From Rhizoctonia solani (lineage: Eukaryota; Basidiomycota; Agaricomycetes; Cantharellales; Ceratobasidiaceae), in the NCBI RefSeq assembly GCF_016906535.1, contig NC_057379.1:682001-746000 (forward strand): 64,000 nucleotides of DNA. The letters run 5' to 3'. Position 1 is the first letter of the stretch. Each line of letters starts with the position of its first letter. The notes under the pieces are model-generated. The model saw only the letters and a list, made by a program, of their open reading frames with translations. It ran no database searches and had not been told where the DNA came from. The position numbers and the translations under genes are program-made. Below, piece by piece: positions 1 through 11,478 of this stretch.

Positions 1-3000
1 GAATCCTGCACTATCCAATGCAGTGCGATGCGTTTTTATCACGGCCACTCGTTCATCGCGAGACAGGTGCGATGGTTCACCTAACAAACGGAGGTTTGTA
101 CATCAGAAACCCTAGGTTTTTGTATAAGTGATGGACATCCAAAGGGTAACTGACCAGTTGTACCGTTCGCAACGAGGCCTCGGACTCCTGCCCTGGCAAG
201 CCTTCGAGACAAACAAGGATTAGAATTATTACCCTGCTTATGCAGATCCGTGATTATCGAGATTTACCTTTGTACGTGCTTTGTGATGGTTTCGTGGTCA
301 ACTTCTTGCTTTTCTCCCTTGAAAAAGCATAAAGTGGGGACATAGATTCCTAAGATGTTCAAGTATGCATTAGCAAGCTTCATGCGCGCAGTCTATATTT
401 GGGATTGCACCTGGCGGGGGACCTGTGCGAGCCATGATGGTTGTGAGGAACTGACAGAAGATTCGTTGGAGGTTGTTGCACCGATCAAGAGGGATGTGGT
501 ATTCCCGCATTTAAAGCTTCGAGCGATTAGGTATGGATTCCCCGAGCTCCGGGCCGTACTTTCCGACGTACACTCCTATCGGGGACTCGTGACCTTCCGC
601 ATACAAGCTGTATTTCGATAATAGATTGGAGTTTCAACGAAAAGAAGAATCATTTGGTCCAGTAGATGGGTGGATATTCATTTTTTTGCATCTCAACTAC
701 CACATGATATTGGTATCGGAGGTGGAGGAGCAGTTGGTTACGTCTTAAGTGGTGTCGAAGTCAGCCCAAAGTTTAAGAAGAATCGATGAGGTAATATCTC
801 CAAGTGGAATGTTAATATGATAGTGGTATCAACTTTGTCTATAGTTAGTATCTTCAACTTTGGGATGCTAGTATACAAGGAAATCAGGGATGCCTTGTAT
901 AGATTGTATATTTGGGATATGATAAATTTAACGCGATCGGTGTTAACAAAAGGAGGAAGGGTTCATGAATGCTGATTTGATGCCAGAAAAGTCTTATGAA
1001 ATAATAGTATTTGCGTAGGGATGGTAATAGAATTTGGTCGGCGTGGACTACCCTAACATTGAATTTGGCAGCTTCTGAACAATGATTTCTGACGGTCCCA
1101 GCGTGCAAGTTCTATTCCGCCCCTCAAGGGCCCAACAAGATCCCTCTTTAATTCCTCGTTTGCCACCAAACCCGCGCCCTCGGGATGATTTGTTACTGCA
1201 TTAGAGACGATCATGCAGGTCGGTCAATGCAGAGATCCAAACACCCGAGGAGGTCAGCGAGGATACTTTTGAACGCCCCTTCATCAGTCCCTCTCTTTTC
1301 GTTGCCGACTACATTCATCTAATCAATTGCGGTAAAGGAACACCTTAAGCCAATAAATGAATGCTGCCTCTGGCGGAAGTTGCTGTGCCAACGATAACAG
1401 GGCACGCGTTTCAGTGGGTGTTAGCTGATAATGGATTCTTCTCAAGGTACAAAGACCGTTCATGTTTTGTAGGGCGATAATGACAAAATATTAATGATTC
1501 AGACTATAATGTGACGGTAAATCGGAATGGGAGTGGTAAGGAGGCTAATAGCTGAGGTGTTGAGAAAATGCCATATGCCCTACATAACCAGATTGGACTT
1601 TCCTTGTGTTTTCGGGCGCAGATACTCGCAAAGTTGCTTTTCTCTCAGTGGGCCCAGGGAAACAGCCTTGATGATATCCCCTATGATATAGCACTGGGGC
1701 CTTTTTTTAGAACTTCTCAGTATGAGGAGGTATGGTGATCTCACTGGTCGAACCCGTTGTACTGTAGTTCTCTGTTGGCGCAGCTGCCGCAAAAGACTGA
1801 AAGTCGAAACAATGCTGGGTGATGGACAGGCTTCCGGCTAACATCGTTTCGGTCATAGCAGAAATAACACCAAAATTATCAATCTTGGGACGACAGGTCC
1901 TTGGCCCGAAGCAAAGAATATGCACCAAGACAGCCCTGACTTCCGACATCGATCGCGCGTCCTGGAAGATATCAATCAGTAGTAAACCATACCTTTTACT
2001 TAGAGTAAATTTTCTATATCAGTAAGGAAGTGGTCTTCATGGGGGATTCTTCGGAAAGATCCGAGTGTAGGTACATACAGTATGCTGGAATCTAAGCATA
2101 ATCAGGTTTCTCTTCGTTCAGGATGGACCAGATGAAGGGGTGTGAATGATTTTGCGGTCTCATTCAACGCCAGTTGCAAATCTTTCGCTAGCTGTTTTGG
2201 GGGTTAACACGGCTGGTAGCCAAAGGTGGAGTCTGTTCTGATATCATATGCAAAGAAACCTATCTCGATTGCTATTCTATCTCCGAATGCTTCGGCCGCT
2301 TATCCGCGACATTACTTACAGCTACTACTGAGGCCATGGCGGTATTTTACAGCCATATTGAATCGAAGCTGAGAAACCCCCATGAAATCACATGGATAGA
2401 TAATTGCCCAAAGTACATACCCGGGCCATCGTAATGATATATGCTCAAGAATGCTTGTCATTCAGATACATTTCCTTTTGGAAGTCGTAGATGAAATCAT
2501 GGTTTGACAGTGCATCTAAACCTCATGATCGTGGAGGCAACGGATAAGACTGTCCTCATTATGATAATTCTGATCAGGGTAAAGATACCCCCTGTCACCG
2601 GAGAAGGATCCAGTGCCAGTAAGCGAAGAAATGACGTACTCGCGGTTTTGGAGTCTTGCTGTGGCGAGAGTGCAGCCATGTCGGCCATGCGTCAGGTAGC
2701 TTTTCGTAAACTCCTTCGAGACCAAGCACAAAAATGTACGATGGCCGACCTGCTTATCACGACTTCGTCCCCGCTACTAGAAATGTTGGTAGGTTTAACG
2801 CGTCATAATTGGTCCGACTCAGAACGTATTATGATCGTTTATAGTGCTCGTTTGGAGGATATTCTGAGTAGAACTTAAAGCCATACTCTTCTCTTTCCAC
2901 TTTAGCCTTGAAGTATGATATCGCAATGACGTGTGTCGAACCAGGGCTAAAGTTAGGGGACACGATAAGCTTTATCCAGTTTCTCACGATACCAATGCTG

Positions 3001-3068
3001 GTCGGGCTCACAAAGTTGGCTTATAGAACGAAAAATGCGTAGTAGTAACTCAAATTTTATATTATGTA

Positions 3069-3176
3069 CCCAAACTGACTGACTATGCAAAAAATGTACC
3101 CTATTCCGGTAAGGAGAAATCACCCATTGCAATCGATGTCTCGGCGAAGAAAACATCTCTGCGAGTCGCACTCCAG
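3069..3176. repeat. Direct repeat, copy 1 (108 bp)
   Basis: This block recurs at 3250-3357 in the same orientation, 73 bp further on. The copies differ by one C in a C-run (CCC versus CCCC) and one A in an A-run (AAAA versus AAA), so total length is equal. Both copies give the same minus-strand translation until the indels (RLAEMF ... VISPYRNRVHFLHSQSVW). The origin is unknown; it may be part of a decayed gene or transposon. Confidence 0.9.
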
Positions 3177-3249
3177 CTGAACGGGAAAGTCGTCTTGGAA
3201 AGGCAGTAGGCCCTCGCCTAATGAAACTTCGTGCGAGGGGACAATAAAG

Positions 3250-3357
3250 CCCAAACTGACTGACTATGCAAAAAATGTACCCTATTCCGGTAAGGAGAAA
3301 TCACCCCATTGCAATCGATGTCTCGGCGAAGAAACATCTCTGCGAGTCGCACTCCAG
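3250..3357. repeat. Direct repeat, copy 2 (108 bp)
   Basis: Second copy of the block at 3069-3176, near-identical apart from two compensating homopolymer-length differences. Recent duplication or an assembly artefact would both fit. Confidence 0.9.
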
Positions 3358-3800
3358 AGGTTTCGTCACACCAAGAACCAGGCCTGGCTGAAATTTTCAT
3401 ATCCCGTGACTCAGGGTTCTATGAAACTAAGGGTGACTTCGCGATATTGTTATATGTGCACACGCAAAGATAACGCGAGTAATGCGCCACAGAAGTCTTC
3501 GAGAATGCAGTTCATTTTGCTAATACGATACAAGGTCGCATTTACTTTGTGTATTCGCATTGATTGGGCAACGAATGACTATCAATATATTGTGTGTTGA
3601 TATATACTACTAGCGTAGGTGGGAAGGAGCGTTGGGTCATAAAAAGAAATCAAGTTTAGGGAGACTGGCACTCAGCTACTATGTACAGTTAAGGATCGAT
3701 GAATGAAAGATAGACATGGTGAGATGGTACTACAGTTTGCTAAAAGTCCGTGAAACAGTACTGAAACTACATTCATCCATCAATTAATGCTAGGGCCAGC

Positions 3801-5474
3801 CTACGAAGACTGTCTGGATGGTGCAGTTTGTGTCGCCTGGAAGTAATCAGGAGGTAGGAGTCCGTTTTCGTCTACGTCTGGAACATGATCTCTCCCTAGA
3901 GTTCCCATGTCTACTGCCCTTCCCGGGACAATGATTCGGGAAGTGATGTCCTCTTCGGATAGCGGATAACGCTCCGAATAAACCTTTGCTCGGGACCTTG
4001 AAGTTTATCTCTGGAGCCTCCTCCGTTCGAGACAGAACTTGTATGCGTATCAACAGTGGGAGTCCCCCGCGAAAATGGTCTACTAAATGAAGTGGCACAG
4101 TGTTCGTGCGCGACAACAGAGGATCGAAAGGATTAATGCTGGTTGAAGGGGGATCATAGTCGGATGCGCTCGGGTTGGTAGTGACGAAGACCCGGCGAGT
4201 AGATTTAGGGGAGTTCGGTGTAGAGGGTCGGCAAAGGGATTGGGTTCCACCGTATTTGCGATGGCGTTGGATCCTGAGAGATAGTTACCAGTTGTTTCTC
4301 GCCGTCAACAATAGCCCAAACTTGTCGAGTAGTAGTTCTGGTAGATCTTGCCGGAGTGATGGTGGAGCTAACTACTGAGGCGTTTGAAGGCGCGAGGTCT
4401 GGAACACTAGAATTGGGGATCCCTCCTAATTCTATCGGAGTGGGTTTATCCTTTTCAAAAGATTGGGAGGGACGACGACGGTAGCGAAGGAGAAGCCATA
4501 CAAGGATGGGCAAAGTTATCAGGAAGATGAGGGCCAATACCATTCCTATTATCATGGGAGTTTTTCCCAAGGGTGAGCCATTACCACTAGTAAAAAGGCT
4601 CCAATAAGCAAAAACAAAAATGGTAGTAGGTAGTAGTTTTACTAACCCATCGGAAACAACGATAACTGTCGTGTATATAATCCTATCACACCAAGCCTCA
4701 TCAGCCAATTTTTTAGCAGTCACGAATCGCGACACACGCCGAAGAGTAGACCTCTGAGGATCTGTGAGTAACAGTTTTCCCATCTGTTGTTTGAACAACA
4801 TCTCCAGTAGCTGTCACCGGAACGAAGGAGGTTATCGTGGTTGGGCTGGTGCTACCACTCGAACCTGTAATGAATGAATTTGGTTGGTAAACAATCATAA
4901 ACTGGAAATTAAATCCAACGTCTTACTCGATATCAGGAATGTCTTGCTGAGTGGCACTGACTTTTAACATGTCAGAAGTTTGTGAGTTGAATGAGTTGCA
5001 TATTGTTATTCAAAATCACTGACCCCATTCGCGCTATCCATACGCCAATAGTACATCCTATTCTAAGGACTCAGCTGAATACACAAGATAGATACCCCAA
5101 AATTAGCTCACCCTGGCCAAACGTTCGAATCAAGGGGAACTTGAATAGTCCGGTCGCCAAATCGAGGAACTATATAGTCAGTGTTATTTTCTGCTCTTCA
5201 CCAACTCATGTGCAGAATCCATACTTTGAATTGCATACTTGTTGGACCACTGAGTAGGCCATGAGATGACCGGATTTATACCCACACTATACATATCGCG
5301 AGGCTGAACCAAAGTAAGGTCATAGATACTAGGATCGGAGACCGATGCATTCCAAGAAATCGTGTATGTTGTGTTGCCCACCCAGTCATCGAAAGAAGTC
5401 GTGAACTCAAACCCAAAGACCCCAGATACTAATGCTAATAGATAAAATAGGAATTGGATGACCAGGTGGGTCAT
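3801..5474 (-). CDS. Secreted/single-pass membrane glycoprotein, frame-disrupted
   Basis: The start at 5474 gives a signal peptide (MTHLVIQFLFYLLALVSG) followed by a beta-type domain starting FEFTTSFDDWVGNTTYTISW, the style of fungal Kre9/Knh1-like or Ig-like surface modules. Later exons carry a Ser/Thr-rich linker (GSSGSTSPTTITSFVPVTA), one long hydrophobic segment (MIIGMVLALIFLITLPILVWLLL) and a basic, Ser-rich cytoplasmic tail ending near ATQTAPSRQSS at 3801. The arrangement is extracellular domain, one membrane pass, disordered tail; several such genes are known in Rhizoctonia-type fungi and their function is unknown. Good splice sites flank several blocks, but at least three frame changes (near 5190, 4080 and 4000) interrupt the reading. 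It is either a decaying gene or sequence error. The alternative upstream Met at 5549 lacks a signal peptide. Confidence 0.6.
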
Positions 5475-5549
5475 GTTGGGTGGAGTGGTATGATGGCTAT
5501 GATGGAGAGGCGCAAAACGATGGGTGCGTGAGTCGCTGAGATGTAGCAC

Positions 5550-6395
5550 TGGTTTGGGTCTTGATTACATACTAGAAAACGCCCAGAAGTCACCTTTAAG
5601 AACATGGATTCGGCTAACATGCCGTTTCAATTAGAAATGTTTTAATTTGTCTTCGGAATTCTATGTTCCCGGTCTTGTGTTACGACGGAAAGCAGTACGA
5701 TTAGCAACTACTGGATAGCTGAAGACGAGATACGTGTATTACTAGCGTTAATCGATGAAGTTAAATGACGTGAAGGAGGGGTAAATCCTATATCTTCGGA
5801 TGGGAACAATCAAGTGCTGGCCAGAGTCGGTAAAACGATCTACAAATCTGACACATCAATTTGATCGACCATGCTGATCTGGTGACAAAATATTACGGAA
5901 TGTCTTTAAATGTCTGGCGCGCATTTATATCCAATAGGTGTAAAGGACACACCCCAGTTTATACCCTCGTTAGACCCCATGCAGAAAAATGCTTATTTCA
6001 ATCACAGGTTCACACGTTATGTCCTTTAAGAGTGTCAAAATTATTTTATCACTGGGAATACAGCGACTCTGGGCATAGCTACGTTAGAATTTCTGGTTTC
6101 AGCCTTAATACTTCAGTCATGGTTAAGATTCAAACTTATTCTGCATCAGTGCTCAGACTGGCGTAATTTGTCCAGACACAGTGCACGCTGGCCCCTGTCT
6201 CCGTATACGTTGCTACCGGATGACTTACGATAGGTCACACTAAACAAATTCGAGAACTAACACATGGTATACACAAGGAAATTTATTATATATACGGTAG
6301 AGCAGGAAAATATGAAAGGTTTTGTACAGAAACCTAAGAGATCATATAATTTGATATTGTCCAAAACAGACGCATAAAGCTGGAGAGAAAGCACC
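5550..6395. other. Intergenic, nothing recognised
   Basis: The plus-strand frame at 5861-6166 has no family features, no signal peptide and no splice context. AT-rich intergenic DNA between two minus-strand genes. Confidence 0.45.
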
Positions 6396-7563
6396 TTATT
6401 CTTCGAAAAGTGCGTGTCCGGGAGATGGGCCAGGGACAAGTTTGAATGGCCTAGATCGACCCATGGCTCTAAGCTCAGGTATGCGTTCTTGCGGGTAGGG
6501 CAAGGTGTCATTATCGTTCGCCCAATCAGGCCACACAGAAGCGAAAACAGAACGACACCACCCAGCAACGTTGTTTACGATAGGTAACGTCCACTTGTAA
6601 AATAGAGCTTGTTCACGAGGCCTCTCGATGGATTGGGGCATATTCAAGATGCCCGTGGTCACACGCATAGCGATATTGTAGATTTCGACGCCTCCATCGT
6701 GAGCGTTCTGGGAGATATGATCCTACAATAATGGGTTACATAGTTAGTTCGTGTCTGGTTTAGTAACGACATGGCACGTACGGCGAGGGGCACATCGCTC
6801 AGCAAGCAAGCCAACCAAGCCACAGTAAGCCCAATCGCGAACGGTGGGCAACGCATAAGTTGGGGCATCAAAGCTGAGCTTTCTGCAAGGAATTTCGCTA
6901 TGTATCTTGTTTCTTTTGTACATTCGCGCGCTGTTAAACTAAGGCGCATCATGGGTAGAGGGCTGGTGTAAGATAGGTCAATGCCAATCGTGTTGCGAAT
7001 CGCCCATTCGGAATGTATAACATCGGACCGGACCAATCGTTGAAGTGGGCAGTATGTGATAATATCATCAAGCGGAGGGACCGAGGTGTAGTTTTCGTAT
7101 TTCCAAGCCAACCAGAGGCAAGTAAAGCCAAGTAGATCCCAATGGGGGCCATTCAATTGCGCTACCTGTTCGCAGCGGGTGGTGTAGCGGTCGAGTAAAT
7201 TGATCGCCAAGGAGAATATTTCAGACGGAAGCCGATACGTATATTGAATGTAAGCAACTAATTGTAATGCGCGATTCCGGGATGGCCACTGGGCACTTGG
7301 CAGTACTGACTGGGGCAGGTACCGCTGGTTATATGTTATATGTCAACCTTTGCGGAGGCAACAAGACAAGATACACCCACCTCTGTTTTCTGGCACATAG
7401 TCTCAGTACATGCTGGGGGATATTCAGCCAGTGCGTTCGGGCATTGGCTGGTGTAGTCTTCCGAGTTCATTTGCAAAAGGCCCCGGGTTTCTCGCTGCAT
7501 GCCCAGAGTGATTATTTTTTCATTGTCTTGGGTTTCGAGCGTGGGTCCTGTAACTCGTGTCAA
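6396..7563 (-). CDS. Divergent cyclin-fold protein
   Basis: Three exons join cleanly: 7381-7563, 6782-7324 and 6396-6722. The introns (7325-7380 and 6723-6781) have GT..AG ends, and the second carries a CTAAC branch site. The product has 350 residues with no frame break. The cyclin N-fold covers about residues 72-140: YRLPSEIFSLAINLLDRY, then LLGFTCLWLAWKYE, matching the helices that in B-type cyclins read LAVNLLDRYL and LA.KYEE. A second helical fold follows (residues 165-260), with MRCPPFAIGLTVAWLACL as the counterpart of the cyclin C-domain helix. The segment before the box is short and lacks the usual MR.ILVDWL motif, and no destruction box is seen. It probably belongs to an expanded, fast-evolving cyclin set. 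A partner CDK cannot be named. Confidence 0.72.
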
Positions 7564-7758
7564 GTAATAACGGCTATATATACATTCAATTAGAGTGTAA
7601 TGCTACAGAAGACTTCAAGGGTACTTACGGAGGGTTGGCTTTAAGATTTTCAAACTCCTTATAGCTCCATGCCAATTTCTTCACCCTCGAGCTCTTGATT
7701 TGATGAAGCGATCGAACCGGAGGATCTTGTTCAACAAGCTCATGCCGACCCCCAATAC

Positions 7759-8900
7759 TCAATCTAACACACCGGACAGGAGGGCCCCCAAGCACATTTC
7801 CCAACATGACATGCCTGAAACACTCGACGTCGAGACCGGTAAATCAACGTAGTCGACGTACTTGAGCATCTGAAGGGTCTTGTCCCACCATTTCGTCCAG
7901 GTTCGACAATGACACCCTGCATATCCACACTCGCATTGATCAGAATATATGCGCCAAGACGGGGAAAGCCCTGTTTCCTCCACGTCATCGTCTTCTTCCT
8001 CACTGTTGCTCATAGAGCATTCTCCTTGGCCAGAGAGCAAACTGGGGGGAATACAAGAGGACATACTCGAGTGCATTTTGCGCGCCGCCTGGTCTGGCAA
8101 TTCAACGTCTGGTGTACCATGGCGTCCCCGAGAACCCGGGCCTCCGGATCCAAATGTTCCTTTGCCTTGACGGTCCAGCCGCGCCAAAATCTGCACTGAG
8201 CTACATTCATTCTTGCTCTTATTTGGGCGATTTTGCTGTGTAGTTTGAATCCACCACCGTTTGACACGATCAAGTTCGTCGACTTCGGCATCTCCTGAAG
8301 AACAGTCAAAGCGGTCTGCATGTCCACGTCCAAATCTCCAAGCACGTCAGTTGCCGTAGTCGTTCTCTCTCCAACATCCTCCTGCACAGCTCGAGTCATC
8401 TCCACTATAGGTTCGGCGCCCGCCTCTGTCCCCATATTTTGGCGCTGAAACTTGGTGACAGTCCGCACCAGGTAGTATATCCCAAACACCCATTTGTTGT
8501 GTTTCTCCTCCCACTCCTGGTAAGCAGTAATGTAGCGTTGCCTTGCACCATACCGATCCAATATATGTATTCGGATATGCACCTTTGACATTGAGCGCCA
8601 GCTGCGTTTGGGATAGACAAAATAGTCCGACGGTACTGGAGGCTTGGGACGCGGAGGAATCTGAGATTTTATGAGAGCCTTAGAATGGACAAGTCCGGGT
8701 GGCGGGGCGAGGGCTGAAGGGCGAGGGTTGGCATCTAAAGTATCCGATATCCCAACTGGGCATGTTTCCACCGAAAAATCTGTAGTGGGATCCGGAAGTG
8801 CCTTGATATGCTCTTTATCAGTATGGGAAACAGAACGAGTAAGATCCAAGTTTACCTTGTCTTCGCTATCACCGAAGGCCCGCTTGCGAGAAGATGCCAT
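7759..8900 (-). CDS. Hypothetical protein, probable frame change
   Basis: An open frame of 296 codons starts MASSRKRAFGDSEDKVNL and ends at 8010. Its middle part (PKRSWRSMSKVHIRIHILDRY, EWEEKHNKWVFGIYYLV) looks like a folded basic/aromatic domain, preceded by a Pro-rich stretch (PPRPKPPVPSDY). A second minus frame (7759-8196) overlaps its end and carries an acidic run (SEEEDDDVEETG) and a Cys-rich patch (CECGYAGCHCRTW), typical of real coding sequence. One indel between about 8010 and 8160 would fuse the two into one protein of about 375 residues. I do not recognise the family. If the frames are not fused, the gene ends at 8010. Confidence 0.5.
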
Positions 8901-9419
8901 ACTGGAGCTAGAATAGTCAAGTTAGTCGTGGAAGAGAGATGGAGACGATCGCACAATCTGGATGCGAGCTACAGTTCCATTTATACTGCTCAGCCGCATA
9001 GCCGGTGGCCCAACTTACCAGGACCCACTATACCAGCCCATCATGCGGCGTTTCACTTGACAATGCCGCTATCACACTTGGACCACAAGACCACGGCTGA
9101 TTCGCAAAAGCACAAAGCATAAGCCCAAATAGATCATCAACATTCCGTCGCTCGCAGCGCTAAAAACAAGGGGGAGGAACAACGATCAACACAAAATACT
9201 CAAAACATTACAAACATATAGATATCAGTTTCGGGTCGTAACGTTAGTTCCAGCAAGCGGCAGTCAGCGGGCGGAGTGGGGAAAGGTCAGCAAGTTACTA
9301 CCACGAATGTTAGTAAGCATAGGCCTGGACTTGTGAAAGTGGTTAGATTGGTTCAGTTCAGCAGTAGTAGTGCCGAAATCTCTCGTTGGTTAGAGCTTGG
9401 ACCAGACCCTTACCTAGTT

Positions 9420-11118
9420 TTAAGATGATGTCGGGGGCTGTTGTCCTGCACCCTGCTGGTAATATTGGCCATACTGGGATGGGTCTGACTGCTGAGATGC
9501 CATCCACTGCTTGAATTGGTCAGAATCGACGTCGTATCCATATGCAGCCCTGTCCCATTCCAAGTCAAAACGCGAACGAAGGATACAGCGAGCCGAGTGA
9601 AACGCACCAGTAAGCCTTGAACTGCTCTTGTGCTGATTGGGTATCCGCAGCACCTGGCGGGCCTGGTGGAGGAGCACCACCAGGAGGAGGCGGGGGTGCT
9701 TCTCCTCCGGGGGGAGGGGGAGGAGCCTCCCCACCAGGCGGAGGCGGAGGAGGTGGGGGAGCTTCTGTTGGAGGAGGAGCAGGGGCCGCACTACCATCAT
9801 ACCCACCCATTTGATTGAACTGCATACCCAGGAATCAGTCTATGCTTACATGCCAGAAAATCAAGTGACGCACGTTGTACCCATATTGACCTTGTTGGAG
9901 TAGATGTAGCTCATGTTGTTGATGGTACATCATTTGCCGAGCCTTTTCGTGCTCGGCACGAACGACCTCCAACAAGTCGTCGGTGAGCTCTTTAGCGCGT
10001 TTGACCATACCTTCCTCAGGACCCCTGCTCCCTTGTCAATATAGGCAGCGTAACGAACGATTAGAAACGCACGAAATATGGATATGCATCGGCTCCTCAG
10101 ATTCACGTCCAGTTTCATTATCGAGATAACCAGAGCCTTGGCCCTTGATTTGGACACGAGTGCCTGTCTCTTGTTGAATATACTTTACAAACATACCCTA
10201 AGGAGAGATAGAATGCCCCGGTTAGCCCAAACGCGAGGAACAGAGAATAATCAGACGTACGGTTGGACCGACAACTTTTGCGCGGACGTTAAAGTTTCGT
10301 AGAGTCTCTAGACCAACTGGAATTTTTTCCTCGGGCCACTTTTTCTGGTGAGCCGGAAAAAAAAAAGCTCGGTGAGCACTCGCCTACCCAAATAATAAAC
10401 ACAAAAATGTAATCTCACCCTCTCACGACCTCTATCATCCCGTTTCCTGTCCTCCAACAGGCTGCCCATGTCGGTGTTGATCAACTCATTGACCTTCTCG
10501 ATTGCCTTGTTCAAGACTTCTTGAGTGGCCGCCGAAATGTGCAAGTAAAGCGGTGGGTCCTTTTCAGTCGCCTTGGATTTATCCGGATACCAAACACCCT
10601 TTGTGGTAACAGACGCGTCCGTCTCTGAATGAATCTAAATCGTGGAACAAAAATAAAAACAAAACAAACAAAACAAAACAAAACAAAAAAGTCCCAGTCC
10701 TCACTGTCAACATCCAAACAAGAACGCACTGTGCGCCAGACTCACCTGTTGTTGGGTCGACCCCTTTGTTAACAAGTACCGGTTGCGCAAATCGTTGATC
10801 TCGATATCGTGCGTAAACGGACCGTCAAATGGATCTCGTTTATGGTCGAGCGCTCCCGAACCTGCGCAGATGATGCTCCGGCTTCGAATCCGGGGGCACT
10901 ATACTGAGCGCAATCTTCGCAGCAATAAGAGCCTAAAGTAACATCATTTAAAAAAACAGTAAATAGTCAGTAAATTCAAGCAAGGCGGGACGGATTCGAA
11001 CTGACAGCAGCGTGGCGGCCTCGCTCGCCTTGTTCGTCTCTTCTGTCTTGGTCACTTTCGAGGGAATGTCACCGTCTCCCGATGCTGGTTGGTCCCATTT
11101 ACGCTTTCGGTCCGACAT
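9420..11118 (-). CDS. KH-domain splicing protein, KHDC4/BLOM7-like
   Basis: The start MSDRKRKWDQPASGDGD, the block KDPPLYLHISAATQEVLNKA, the KH segment KIPVGLETLRNFNVRAKVVG followed by GMFVKYIQQETGTRVQIKGQ, and a Pro/Gly-rich tail are the hallmarks of the KHDC4 (BLOM7, KIAA0907) family. These nuclear RNA-binding proteins act around the spliceosome. About eight exons can be traced; the last two are 9608-9819 and 9420-9549. The tail has repeated PPPPPGGEA units (about 9660-9790), then YGYDVDSDQFKQWMASQQ and a Gln-rich end. Two single-base losses in exon 2 (around 10840-10915) break an otherwise conserved frame (AAQYSAPGFEAG..., then DPFDGPFTHDIEINDL). An essential-type gene with such losses argues for read errors. 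An in-frame Met at 11187 would extend the N-terminus, but the MSDRKRK start matches the family. Confidence 0.85.
10647..10691. repeat. A-rich (AAAAC) microsatellite in an intron
   Basis: Repeated AAAAC/AAAC units on the plus strand lie inside a KHDC4-like intron. On the transcribed strand this is a long pyrimidine-rich tract just before the acceptor at about 10635, so it may serve as the polypyrimidine tract. Confidence 0.8.
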
Positions 11119-11478
11119 TACGCTTACAGCCGAGGTTGGAGTCGGTTTGGAAAGTGTGGTGGTGGTGCTGTAAACTAAGCGTGTCATTTCACATTCGAGC
11201 GCTTAACCTTGAAATGCAAATTACTTGCACGAACTTTCAAGGTTCAACTATAGGGGGGCGCGTTTGCCAAGTTCGAGTATGACGGAAATAGATTAGGTGA
11301 TTATAAGGATACAACGACATAACAGAGAGGTCTGCGATGTACGTACGTGAGGCATGCAAAACAAGCAAAAAAAAGTGTGTATAAGTCCTGTCTAGTAGTT
11401 TCAACTAAACAATGCGAATCCAAGTCCGTTGTATCTATGTCCAATCCTACGGGCAACTACCTGGCATGTGCCTTTGCT

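Larger units (their letters stand above)
1..3800. other. No supported gene
   Basis: Only short open frames (up to 124 codons, for example 2504-2878 on the plus strand) occur on both strands. None shows a family motif, a run of spliceable exons or a convincing start. The 2504-2878 frame ends in a basic, helical-looking stretch and could be a decayed exon, but nothing supports it. The only clear structure is the direct repeat at 3069 and 3250. Confidence 0.5.

Noticed and set aside
2504..2878. 124-codon frame as a gene
   Set aside because: No start context, splice partners, motif or domain-like pattern; another minus-strand frame overlaps it.
9617..9814. Glycine-rich plus-strand open frame
   Set aside because: Antisense of the Pro-rich (PPPPPGGEA) tail of the KHDC4-like gene; Gly runs are the mirror of Pro codons.
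10975..11005. tRNA-like T-loop GTTCGAATCC on the minus strand
   Set aside because: No acceptor, D or anticodon arm can be formed around it; it lies at the donor of the first KHDC4-like intron. A similar TTCGAATCC at about 10885 is coding sequence for the same gene.
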